NCBI GenBank assembly: GCA_018350325.1
Contig: JAEVLN010000034.1
Location: 310,001 to 374,000 of the forward strand
Source: Globodera rostochiensis
Taxonomy: Eukaryota; Nematoda; Chromadorea; Rhabditida; Heteroderidae
Length of the DNA: 64,000 nt
Direction of reading: 5' to 3'
A program made the translations under genes and the position numbers. The stretch's first letter is position 1. Each line of letters starts with the position of its first letter. The notes beneath the pieces are model-generated. The model was given only the letters and a program-made list of their open reading frames with translations, was not told the origin of the DNA and did not search any database. Below are positions 52,165 to 63,528 of this stretch, in pieces.

Positions 52165-55100
52165 TCAGATCACAATGTCCAGCTCGTCCAGCTCAAAAAT
52201 GGGCTGTCGCTGGAGAGGAATTGGTGGTGGTGCGGACACTTCCTCAACATGTTGTTGTTGTTGTTGCTGCTGATGTTGTTGTTGTTGTAATTCATCATCT
52301 CCCGTTATTTCACGTTTGATCTCGCGCAGACTCGTATGATGATGTTGAACTGGTTTTACCTGCAGAAAATAATGTTTCTCAAGGCCCGTATCAAAATTTT
52401 TCAAAGTCAGTAAATTTTTTGTCTTTATAAAATTCAAATTTGTTTAAATTTAAAATCTGTCATTTCTCAATTTTTTTCACCTGTTTTCTGGTCACCGATG
52501 GTTCTTCCTTCACCGAAATTCTGTCGATTGGCCTTACTCTGATCGGTTTTTGATTCTGAAAAATTGGTGGCAAATTTTAATTGGGGAAAAATTTTTTCGC
52601 AAAAATCCCCCCCACCTCTCCCCGGCTACCGGTCCGAAGGTCGAAAGGGGTTTGAATGTCGAATGCTTTATAGATTTCTATAACCTAACCCCATTAGGTC
52701 GAATATTATACCAAATCAAAGCTCTCGATAAGGAGAAGCAATTATAAGCAAAAACTAAGCGATCTGATAATTATGAAAAAAGTTATGGCCAGAAAACCTC
52801 CAAAAATCGACATTTTTGGAGTTTTTTACTTCTTTTTTAAGCATTGTCCAATCACTTTTTAACTTGATGATAACTCTAACTCATCGCAAGCTTTCACATT
52901 TGGTTATGTTCGACCTAATCGGTTTAGGTTGAAGAAAGTTACAACACTTCGACCTTCGGACCGGATGCGCCCCTCCCCCCCCCCCTTTAGGGACCTGTAA
53001 CAGTTTGAACATGCCGGTGCCGATGCCCATCGGTGTGCCCATTATAATGCACTCGCTGACGCCCGAAATGCGGTCTTGTTGGCCAAAGAAGGCAGCCTCG
53101 TAGCTGAACATTTACAAAAAAAAAATTGTTTTTTTTTGTTTAAATCCCCCAAAAAAAATTCGTCGCGCAGCACCACTCACAGATGGTCAATGGTCCGTTC
53201 AAACGAGGCCAACAGCAACACGGACTCCTTCATTTTGACCAGCCCGTCGCGTGTAATGCCCAAAACTTGACCACTGAAAATTTTTTTTTGTTTTTTTTAA
53301 ATTAGTTCTGCCCGAGGGAAGATACGTTTCGTACCCGGGGGGTCGTTTCGTCCCCGGGGGGTCGTTTCGTCCCCAAACATTTTTCACATATTTGTGGCAT
53401 AATGTTGCAGCATATTATAAAATTATGTACATTCACTTCTTAATCCTACTATGTATTAGTTGGACCTCTATTCGTTTACGTATTGTCAGGAATGAGCTTA
53501 ATAAATTTAAAATTTTCTTATTTAAGATTTTTTTTTATGGAAGTTGGGACGAAACGGTGGGGACGAGACGATACCCCCACTCCTGTGCCCGAGGCAACTT
53601 TAAATATGTATTTGCTAATCATTTTTTTTGTCTTGTCTCTTAAATTGCAATATGCTCAAAAATAAGTTGCATTAATAATCATTAAAATTAATATTTAATT
53701 TCTTATAATTTAAAATTTATTCTTTTAAAATTCGCGCGCGCCTGCGCCCCCCACCGATATGTCATCAGGTCGGCGAGCAGTTGCACATGCCGTCGGTCCA
53801 ACTCAATGCCATGTTCGCCCATTGTGGTCAAAATTTCGGAAATGATCGCCCCGCGTGCCGACTCGATGCCAAGCACTTCCGCAATCACCAACGGGTTATT
53901 GAATCTATTACAATTTTAATTTTAATTTTAATTTAAAAAATAATAATTTTTGTTGTTTTAATCGCCTCAAAAAAAACTACTCACTTTGTCCGCACTCCGT
54001 TGATTTCGGTCAACGCCAGCACTTCCTTAAAGTTTGTGCCCTCCACAAACAGTTGAAAGGAGTCGCCGCGCTTCTCGTCCGCGTTGATCACACACCGGTT
54101 GATGCCCGCAAGGCCTTTGACCACCACTGAAAAAATTGAAAAACACCTCCCAATTTTTTTTTCTCTTAAATTTCAGTGCCTTTTGAATTTTTTAAAAATT
54201 TTTTTCGGGAGACTCGATTGTCAATGACTAGTTCCTTAATTTTAACCCTTTGAATTTTTTGAAAAAAAAAACATTCTGGGAGGGAAAGAAACATACAATT
54301 TTTATTGAGATTTGAAGAGGGGGGTCTCAATTAGAGACCGGTCGAGACGAGATCTCCTCTCGAAATCTCGACGACTCGAGAAATCTCGTCTCGACACCTC
54401 GTCTCGAATAAAACTGAGCTTCACGAGATTTTTCGAGATCCGAGATTTTTTCGAGAATCTCGTCTCGAGTCTCGCTCGAAGCTCAAGTCCGGTCTCTAGT
54501 CTCATTTGTCAAGGACTATTTCTCATTTGAATTTTTTAAAATTTTTGCCATTTTATGGCACTATGCCAAGTTTTTTTTCACACAAAATGGGTTAAAAAAT
54601 TCCAACCCGACGGCAGGTAGTACTTCAGGTAGTGCATGTACATGGTTATTGAACACTTTGGCGAGCCCACTGGCCTCACCAACAGCATCGATTTGCCCAC
54701 CGAGCGCACTTGGTCAAACATGATGCGCGGGACAGGCAATTTGGCGGTGCAAATGGACCCGATGATGCTGTCCATGGTCACCTGTCGTCGTCACAAAAAA
54801 AAGCAATTTTCAAAAAAAAACACAACGAATTTTTGAGGCACCGCATCGCGGAATCTTTCCTTCCATAAAAATTTGTGCTTAATTAAATTAGCAAAAAGTA
54901 GAGAGTTCGGAAGTTTTTTTTGTTGTTGTTGATAAAAATGTTTAAAAAAATCTTTCAGAACAAAAAAAGGACCACCTCCAATTGCAAGGCTCTGATTCGG
55001 CGGGTGTTCAGCTTGACCAACACGAACAGATCGTCCGGCAGAAACACTTGCTCCACATAGTCGCAAATGTCGCCTCAAAATTAATTTTTACCAAAACTCA

Positions 55101-58100
55101 GTTAAAAAAAATCCACAAAATAACTACCTAAATGCAATCAAATGCTCTATATATATATTTAAAATTCAAAAAATCTGTGAATTCATTGAGTAAAAGAAAG
55201 TTTAAACACACTCACTCAAAACAATTACTACCAAAAAATTAAATTAAAAAAATTGTCAAAAAAATTTGGCCTCACCCAGCGTCGTTCTTTCAATGCGTGC
55301 CTTCACCCGTCGTGCCAACTTTTCATCCTTCTCATCGGCAAGTGCCACCGTGATGATCGGTGTTGAAATGGAACGCACTGCATTGATGATTCTGTGAAAT
55401 AAAATATGGCATTTTGTGTGTCCGTTCAGGTTGTGGTTGATGAACCGTCCAAAAAGGCCACCGAATGCAGCACACATTTGTAAATCTAAGGGGGAGAGTG
55501 GTGCACGTACTCCTTGATCCTGGGCACGCCCTGTGTGATGTTCATGGACGCAACGCCAGCAAAGTGAAAAGTTTTTAACGTCATTTGAGTTGAGGGTTCG
55601 CCTAAAATTAAATTAAATTAAATAAATCAAAAAAATGTGTACCCCTTACCCTAATTACATAATAATAATAATAATGATAATAATAATAATATAAAATTAC
55701 CGATTGATGTGGCCGCAATTGCCCCAACAGCGGTGCCTTAAATTTTTTACATTTCTTTTTTGTTCCAAAATTATTCCCGGGCGGGCCCCACCTGGCTCCA
55801 CCGTGCCCCGGCACACTCGTGCAGCGCAAATATCCAAAAATTGGCGCAGTTGACCAATGCTGGACAAAAATATTGAGAGTCATTCAAAATAATTTTAAAA
55901 AAGAGTTAAATTAGTTTTAGTTATTTTTCGATTCAAACATTTAAATTTGGATATGTAAAAATTTTCGATTGCGATTCAAAAACATTTAAATTTGGATGGA
56001 ATCTAACAATTTTCCTATTTCGATTCAAAAAGACTGATCAGTGATCACACCACTCGCTGATCACCTGAAGCCGCCGGAGTGCAACAATGCCCGTCTCCGG
56101 GCTGCGATTGGTTCACAATCTTTGCAACGAGACGACTGACCACCGGAACGTGTTCTGTGTGAAAATGGAGGACACAAATGTAAAAGAAGCAAAATACGCA
56201 AAAAAAAATTTGCAACATTTTTTTGAAAAAAAATTTGAAAAACGACAAACACTCTAAAATCCGACTTTTTTTTTAGCAAAAAATTGCTTAATAACAAAAA
56301 TGCAATAAAATCCAAAAAAGATGACTTTTTTTACAAATTAGCCCCCCCCCTTCCGAGAAAAAGTTCTAGGTACGCCCTTGTCACCAGTAATTCCAAATCT
56401 CGATTAATTCCATTCATTCAAAATTTTATGTGCTCACGTCGGCGACATGAGCCCAGTGTGTCGTTGGCATTGCGATGGTGAAGTGTGGAGAATGCGCAAA
56501 TTGCGCGTGAACTGATCAGAGAAAAATCTGTAAACCGAACGAAAGTGAATATTTGTTAAATTTTATAACAAAAAAAAAAAAGTTTCAATTAATACAATAT
56601 AAGTAATAAATAAATACTTCATCAACTCGTCCCCAAACTGGGCCGTGATGCGCGGCTGTTGTTGATGACATTGTTGTTGTTGTACTGCTCGAGTTTCTTC
56701 CCCACAATTTTGTTGCTGTTGTTGCTGCTTTTTGCGTGCCGTCGCCTCCACCCATTCCGTGCTGATGCCTTCACCGGCAACAACCACCTCCATCCGGTGC
56801 ACAATCTCGGCCCTGATGGCATCCTCAAGTTCGGCGAGTGAGCCAAACTCGTACACATCCGCACCACCGGTGTTGTCCGACTTTCTAATGTGTGTGTTTT
56901 TGAGACTATAAAACTATAGTAATACAATCATTTAATTTGTCCAAAATTCGTCCAAATTTCTAATGTGCTATCGAAACTATATAGTAGTACAATAAATTTT
57001 AATTTTTTTGCCCAAAATTCTAACTGAAAACATTTTTTGGGCCCAAAAAAGGGGGGGGGGGTGAGGAGCATAAAGCAAATCGGTTACCATACGTTTTGCC
57101 AACTCAGCAAAAATGTTACGTTTTGCCAACTTTGCGTTTTTTGGATTGTTTTGAGCATGTTTTTGAATGTGTTTCAGGCCAAAAGATGCCGAAAAAAAAA
57201 TTTTGAAATCGAAAAACCTTCGAATTCGGGGGTCCGGGGTTCAAAATTGATCGAAATTTAAGTTTTTAGAAATTCAAATTGAAACGGGAAAAATTGCTTA
57301 AATGGACCAAATGTCGCTCGCACACATTTAACTCCCTTCAATTGTTCAAAGTAGAGACCGGACCAAATACAAATATTTTGAATATTGTACAATTTTCTTA
57401 TTACAAAAAAATACCAAATAATGACCAAATATTTGTTTGGTCTGGTTTTCCGGTCTCTAGTTCAAAGTTTAGAACCACCAAATTTTCCAACAAAAAAAAA
57501 ACCCCCCAAGCCACCTGCTAACTCCGGCCATCGCCGAACTGCTGCTGCTGCTGCTGTTGTTGCGCACTTGAGCCAAAACGTGCGGGAGGTCCAACGGACG
57601 GCCGTCCTTGCCCTCCATGTACGCCGGGTCAAGGCCGTCGTCGCCAAACGTGAACTGCACAACCTCGTTGGTGGATGTGCGTACCGTGTTGTCATAGTTG
57701 ACAGCCAAATCCTATAAAATTGGGATGCTTTTTATTGTAAAAACAAAAAAGACAAATAGTAGTCAAAAACGAATTATGCTAAAATCTTTTAAAGCAATTA
57801 AAAATTCACAAAAAGTAAAATCAAAACAAATTTTTTTTTTTAAATTGACAAAAAAAAATTATGCTAAAAACCTTTAAAGCAGCTAAAAATTCACAAAAAG
57901 TAAAACCAAAACAAAAATTTTTTTTGATTGAAAAAAATCGACAAAATTTTTTTTGTTTTGTTAAAAAAACCTCTAAGCATTTGACCAGCCGCCTCTGCAT
58001 ATAACCGGTCTCCGCCGTCTTCACCGCCGTGTCCACCAGCCCCTCACGGCCGCCCATTGTGTGGAAGAAAAATTCGGTGGGCGTCAGGCCGGAGAAGAAC

Positions 58101-61100
58101 GAATTCTCCACGAAGCCTTTGGCGTCCGGTGCGCGATCGTTACGCTCAAAATGTGGCAGTGAACGCATCTAAAAATTGTTAATGATTTAATAGTAAATTA
58201 ATCGAACACCCATTTTTTGTTATTGCTAATCCTCATGTTCAAGCAGTTATTAAGTAAAAAAGAAGAAGCAATTTCTACCCGCCGAGGAAAGAGTAGTACG
58301 AGGTCACTGAGTCTATTACGACTTCCAAAATTAAGAAATATCAAAAATAAAAAGAAAGAAAAAGTGTAATCAAATTTTGTTGAATTGACCTCAAACCCAT
58401 CGGACGGCCGCTTTCCGGAGATGGACTGTTGACCAACCAGCGCGATCATTTGCGCAATGTTGATGAACGAGCCTTTGGAGCCGCATTGAGCCATCGTCAG
58501 CGGTGCATTCTTGCGGCTAACATAAAACAAATTTGGCGCGTCATGTGTTACGATTTTGTCACTTTTCTCGGGAGGTTTTTTTTAATATAAATTAATTAAT
58601 ACCATTTTCATAAATTTCAAGAAATGAGCTATTTTTAATTTGTTAATGCTAAATCTGACCTCAAGTACTGCTTGCAGGCCTTGCCCGCCTGATCTCGAAT
58701 GCTGGACAACTCTTTCAGAATCTTGGACTCCAACTGCTCGACCACGCCGAGGTCCGGCTTGTCCTTCTGTCGTTCCAAGCGCATGCTTTTGTTCAGCTGA
58801 TCACAAATTTTGTACCCCTGGCTCAACAGCACACTTTTCTCCTTCAACAGGTTGGCATTGGGCTTCACGTCACCAATTCCTAAAAATAGGACAAAAATTC
58901 CAAAAAAAAAATGATCAAGAAAAATTCCGAGACCAATTGAAAAGCCTCGATTGGACAAATAGATGGACGAAATGCGTGCCAAGCGCCACATCGCGTCAAT
59001 GGCATGCTGTTCGCCCCAGTCGCGCAGCAAACGGTAGAAAATGGAACATTTACTTTCGGAGCCAAGCAACGCTTTGTCCAATGCACCGCACAGCAACTGA
59101 TTGTTGCGGATGATCACAAAAGTGTCCTGATCAAAGAAAAAGCAATTATTTTTTTCCCAAAAACTTTATTTTTTCGAAAAACGACATTTGAAGAAGTTCA
59201 ATGAAATTATTATATAAATACGGGTACATTTTGAGTGAACTCGCCCTCATCCGGATTGTGCATTCGGTTCTTTGTGGCCAAATTCAGGCGGACTTCCGTG
59301 CCCTGGAAGGGCGCAATAAGCAGTTCGATCAGCTTAAAGCAAATTGATTGGTCAAAAGCTTTTAAATTCAAATCTTAATTTAAAACAAAAAAAAATTTTT
59401 TTTATGTAAACTAAGGGTGGAGCCAGGAATTTTCGGGAGGGGGGGGGGGGTCCAAAAAGTCGATTCTTACAAATTAGGGGTGTATTTATTTGCTGTTTAT
59501 TGCATTTTTGTTAAGCACTTTTCCCGAAAAAAAGTTGTAAAATTTTCAAAAAAAAAAATTCATTTTCGGGGGAGGGGGAAGCCGGGCCCCACGGCCCCCC
59601 CCCATGGCTTCGCCAATGATGTAAACTGTCTCCGACTTTTTCTGTTGATTTTTGAACTTGCTAAGAAGGACAAATAATTTTTTTTTGTTTAATTTTGGGC
59701 CATGCTTTTTACTTTTTTCTACTAATAAAACCCCACCTGTTTGCCAGTCCAAAGCTCTCTGGGCTTCAGCATCGCCGGCGGCGGCAAATGGATTCGCCTC
59801 TGGCCCATTGTGGCGCCGTTGTTGGCCTCCACGACGGCGGAAGCGATGCGTTGCACTTCGGAGCGTGGCAAAAACGTGTCCTTGTGGGTGAGGAGGTAGC
59901 CGGAGGTGATAAAATCTGAAAAAAACTAAATTTAAAAAAATTGTAAAAAATTTAAAAACTAAAACAAAAAACAGAAAATTGTAAAACTTCTTAAAATGTG
60001 TTAAGCCTCGGGCTTCGATCATTGAAAACAAAATTTTAAAAAATTGTAAAAATTTAAAAACTAAAACAAAAAACAGAAAATTGTAAAACTTCTTAAAATG
60101 TGTTAAGCCTCGGGCTTCGATCATTGAAAACAACAACAACAAAAAACACCTTGAATTGCGGCGATCAGCGGTTGACCTGCTCGAGGGCTGACCAAGTTGG
60201 ACTTCAGGCCCATCAACAAGGAGGCCTCTGCCTTGGCCTCGTACGTCTGCGGCAAGTGCAGGTTCATCTCGTCCCCGTCAAAGTCCGCGTTGTACGGTGT
60301 GCAAGCGCATTCATTAAATCTTGAATAACATTTTATTTATTTTTTGTATTTAAATAAGAATTTTCTAATCATCACGTGTATCCAACCAACCATTCGTCCA
60401 CTTTCCACCGATTTTTTTTGAGAAAGTTTTGTTAAAAATGTACAAAATTAAGAGAATTCCAACTTATAAATGCCACAAAACCTGAATGTCCGGTACGGCA
60501 TCACTTTCACCCGATGCGCCATGATGCTGATTTTGTGCAACGACGGCTGTCGGTTGAACAGCACCACGTCGTCGTCGTTCAAATGGCGCTAAAAATGCGG
60601 AAATTTTTTAAAGAATTTTTTTTTTAAAAATAAATTTACCTCAACAATGTCACCAATTTGCAAATCTCTGGCAATTTTCTCACGATTGCCAAACCTGAAT
60701 TGGGCCAAAGTTTGTTCAAATTTTTTTTTGTTAGTTTAAACAATTTACATTAAATAAAAAAAAATTTATATCAAAATTTGTGACACTTTTTATACAAAAA
60801 AAAAAAAATAGAAGAAAAAAATGAATGGATTTTGTCCAAAGTTTGACAATCCAAAATCGCGCGCGTTGCCAACCTCAAAAAGCGTTTGAAGCCCGTCTTG
60901 TCAATGTACAGATTGGCACCCGGGTGAACGGAGTCGCCGTTGCGCACAAGCTGACGCATCAGCTCAATGTTGGCACGGCACACCACCTCGGGGAAGGTGA
61001 GCGTGGTGGCAATGTGCCGTGGCACACCGACCTGATCAATCTGGACAAAAAAAATTGAGAATTATAAGTTTAAAAAACGATGAAAAAAATCAATGTGCCG

Positions 61101-63528
61101 TGGCACGTCAAGCTAATCAATCTGGACAAAAAATTTTTTTTGGGAATTATGAGTTAAAAAACGATAAAAAAAAATCAATGTGCCGTGGCACACCGACCTG
61201 ATCAATCTGGAGGCACAAAAAAAATTGGGAATTATAAGTTAAAAAAAAAGTATGAAAAGAACATATGTAATTTCATAAAAAAAACACCCCAAAGCCACCC
61301 ACCTTCAAGTTCGGGTCCGGCGAAATCACTGTTCGACCGCTGAAGTCCACCCGTTTGCCCGACAAATTGCCCCGGAAGCGTCCCTCCTTGCCCTTGAGGC
61401 GTTGCGCAAATGAACGCAAAAATTTTTTCGGTTGCATTTCGGGCGGCAGACCGCTGAGCTCCGAGTTGATGTACAGCGCGCATTGAATCTGCGCATTTTT
61501 AAAAAATTGACAGAATTTCAAAAAAAAAAAATGAATTTTGCCAATTTTTTAAAGAAAAAAAGAGAATTTTTTAAAGTTAAAATTGAAACCTGCAAATGAT
61601 CCCATGTCTCGGCAACAGTCTTCATCGGTGCACCGTCTCGTTTGTGCTTCTTCAAGATGTCGTTGATCAGCATGATCTCCGTCAACTTCATGGTCAAGTC
61701 GTCCTCGTTGGAGCCCGACTTCAGCACCGACACCACCGACGGCCGAATGCACACCGGAGGCACAGGAATTCGCTATTTTTTTTTGTCCATTAAAAACATC
61801 AAAATGTTCAAAATAGAATAAATAAATAAATATTGTACATTAGCAAAAAAAATCTGAAAAAAAAATTCACATTCCGTTGTTCGGTCGCCAACACAAAAAA
61901 AAATTTTGGACCAGTTTTTGAACCAATTTTGGCTAACATAACAAATTTTTTTTAGTTAAAATTCTAAGGCTTTTTTACAAAATGAAGCCTAAAAAGGCCT
62001 ATATAAATAGCAAAATTGGATAACTCGAGCGAAGCCCAGTGGAAGGCCTACCAAAGTTTTTTTTCTTTAATTTTTCTATTTTTTTTTCTTTCTGGTACCT
62101 GCCAGGCCCCCTCCAACAAAAAAAAAATTGTTTTCTAAACAAAAAATGGGAAAATTAAGGAACCTGAGTAAGAAAGTTCACGGGATGTTTGCATTCATCT
62201 GAGCCAATCATTAGAAATGGGATGTCCTGAAAAACAAATTATTATTTTTTTAAAAGTAATGAAATAATTTTGAATTTGAAAAAACCTTTGCATCAATTTT
62301 TCGGAAAATGTCCAACACTTTGAGCGGGTCCAACAGATTGTACTTGGCGCTGCCCATCAATTGGCCAACCTGTCAAAACAAAAAACAAAAAAATTAATCA
62401 AATTTTTGAGATTTCAAAATTTTAAAAATTTCCGTATTCATTTTTGAGTCCTGAATTCCGGTGAGCCGGAATTTAATTTCGGAGTTTTTTTTGTTGTTGC
62501 GGCCGGTTATGGTCCATATCAGAGTCCGGACTTGAGGACCGATTGAGATTTCGATCGAGAATCTCGAAAAAAAATTTAAACGATCGAGATTTCGGTCGAG
62601 ATCACTGAAAAAATCTGAAAAAATCGCGGTAAAAATTGTTCGATCGAGAATCTCGATCGGCCCGTGCTCTAGTCCGTACCTCGCGCTGTCGTTCACCCTC
62701 CGCGCCGCTGCCGCGTTGTTGCGCATTCACAAAGTCTGTCACAGTCTCCGGTCCGATGGGCTCAGCGTGGGCAATCTTCAGAATGGCACCCACCGCCTTC
62801 TTCACAACGCCTTGAGATAAATGTGACATTTTTTTGCGCAATGTACTGCTCCAACCCCCTCCCCCCCCCTCCTCCCGTACCCAAAAATCAACAAAAAAAT
62901 GTGGCACGTTAGGGGGCCTCGCCCAAAAAGTGGAGAGGGTCTAGAGTCCGAAAATGCAAGAGGGCTTTTTTAATCCTAATAATTCTGATCCTGATCATTC
63001 CCGAAATCCTGATCCTAATCATTCCCGAAATCCTGATCATTCCCGAAATGCTGATTCTGATCATTCCCAAAATCCTGATCATTCCCGAAATCCGATCGAT
63101 TATTCCCAAAATTCTGATCCTGATATTCCTGAAATCCGATCCTGATTATTCCCGAAATCCTGATCCTGACCATTCCCGAAATCCTGATTATACCAGAAAT
63201 TCTGATCCTGATCATTCCCGAAATCCGATCCTGATTATTCCCGAAATCCGATCCTGATTATTCCCGAAATCCTGATTATACCAGAAATTCTGATCCTGAT
63301 CATTCCCGAAATACTGATCCCGACTTTTTAAAAATTCCGGTATCTACCAAAAACCCCTTAAAATTGGCGATCTGACCATTAAGTAAGCCGCAGTGGGCGC
63401 ACAATGTGCACTTTTTACTCAACGCGAGCATTCGCTTGTGCAGCGCCTTTTTGCGCAAATAGTCCAAATTCGGTGTAAGCGCTTGGCGCAACAACGCCTC
63501 CTTCTGCTCGCCTTGTAAAAGTGTACGA
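52165..63528 (-). CDS. rpc-1: RNA polymerase III largest subunit RPC1 (POLR3A), 5' end outside the window
   Basis: Catalytic subunit of nuclear RNA polymerase III, which makes tRNA and 5S rRNA. I read 32 exons, all in consistent phase, about 1,445 codons; only the first 100 or so residues (clamp zinc site 1) lie past 64000. Landmarks, 5' to 3': CTLCAHCG zinc motif (63377-63528), [20 protein letters not shown] (61303-61488), FNRQPSLHK (60482-60588), active-site [15 protein letters not shown] with the metal-binding aspartates at 60271-60291, [62 protein letters not shown], the bridge helix region [20 protein letters not shown] (57971-58168), [38 protein letters not shown], and the end [20 protein letters not shown]. 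Compared with POLR3A it has Gln-rich inserts (56650-56720), a Ser run (57540) and a Gln-rich C-terminal extension (52225-52290). Likely first gene of a three-gene cluster. Confidence 0.96.
52628..52975. repeat. Foldback element with CGGTCCGAAGGTCGAA ends, in an RPC1 intron
   Basis: Ends CCGGTCCGAAGGTCGAAA and CTTCGACCTTCGGACCGG. Inside are GAAAAAAGTTATGGCCAGAA and an inverted ATTTTTGGAGTTTTTTAC, the same plan as the other 'ATAACTTTTTT' foldbacks. A C-run follows the right end. Confidence 0.85.
53320..53590. repeat. Array element with GTCGTTTCGTCCCC words, in an RPC1 intron
   Basis: Two or three GGGGGGTCGTTTCGTCCCC words, then AAACATTTTTCACATAT, and near 53550 the inverse type GGACGAAACGGTGGGGACG. 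Same family as 18090-18240. Confidence 0.6.
54320..54500. mobile_element. hAT-type TCGAGA element in an RPC1 intron
   Basis: Starts TTAGAGACCGGTCGAGACG and ends GAAGCTCAAGTCCGGTCTCTA, with the same termini and interior words as the NPRL2 element at 46733-46818 but longer. The flanking repeat is not clear (ctcaat/gtctca). Confidence 0.7.
57353..57462. mobile_element. hAT-type CAAATATTTG element in an RPC1 intron
   Basis: Starts TAGAGACCGGACCAAATAC and ends TTTTCCGGTCTCTAG; flanks TTCAAAG and TTCAAAGT support a target duplication of about 8 bp (57345-57352 against 57463-57470). Relative at 42415-42575. Confidence 0.75.
59395..59640. other. Intron segment with GGGTGGAGCCAGG/G-run element end
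   Basis: AGGGTGGAGCCAGGAATTTTC and a G-run at 59439, with a second GGGGGAGGGGGAAGCC block at 59570. It resembles the recurring element terminus with a GTAGC(C/T)AG motif followed by a G-run. No exon here. Confidence 0.5.
59925..60135. repeat. 102-bp intronic duplication in RPC1
   Basis: AAATTTAAAAACTAAAACAA through GTGTTAAGCCTCGGGCTTCG ATCATTGAAAACAA occurs twice in a row, the copies virtually identical. Confidence 0.85.
61011..61215. repeat. RPC1 intronic repeat that carries an exon start and splice acceptor
   Basis: AATGTGCCGTGGCAC followed by ACCGACCTGATCAATCTGGA occurs at 61011 (true exon start and acceptor), 61092 (with changes) and 61177, a spacing of about 81-85 bp. The two extra copies are intronic. 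Confidence 0.85.
61780..62163. other. RPC1 intron without recognised elements
   Basis: AT-rich with many A and T runs and a TTTAAAAAGGCCTATATAAA-like stretch near 61988. I see nothing coding. Confidence 0.4.
62520..62675. repeat. Palindromic TCGATCGAGA element in an RPC1 intron
   Basis: Starts AGAGTCCGGACTTGAGGACC and ends ATCGGCCCGTGCTCTAGTCC; the two arms are filled with CGATCGAGATT words. Related to the elements at 50580, 42945 and 43350. Confidence 0.6.
62975..63345. repeat. 18-bp minisatellite CCTGATCATTCCCGAAAT in an RPC1 intron
   Basis: About 18 units of (AAT)CCTGATCATTCCCGAA with variants TGATTATTCCCGAAATCC and TATACCAGAAATTC. A duplicated block (63160-63215 against 63260-63310) shows higher-order copying. 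Confidence 0.9.

Noticed and set aside
58640..59113. 157-codon plus-strand ORF
   Set aside because: It is antisense to two well-conserved RPC1 exons (59126-58934 and 58879-58660).
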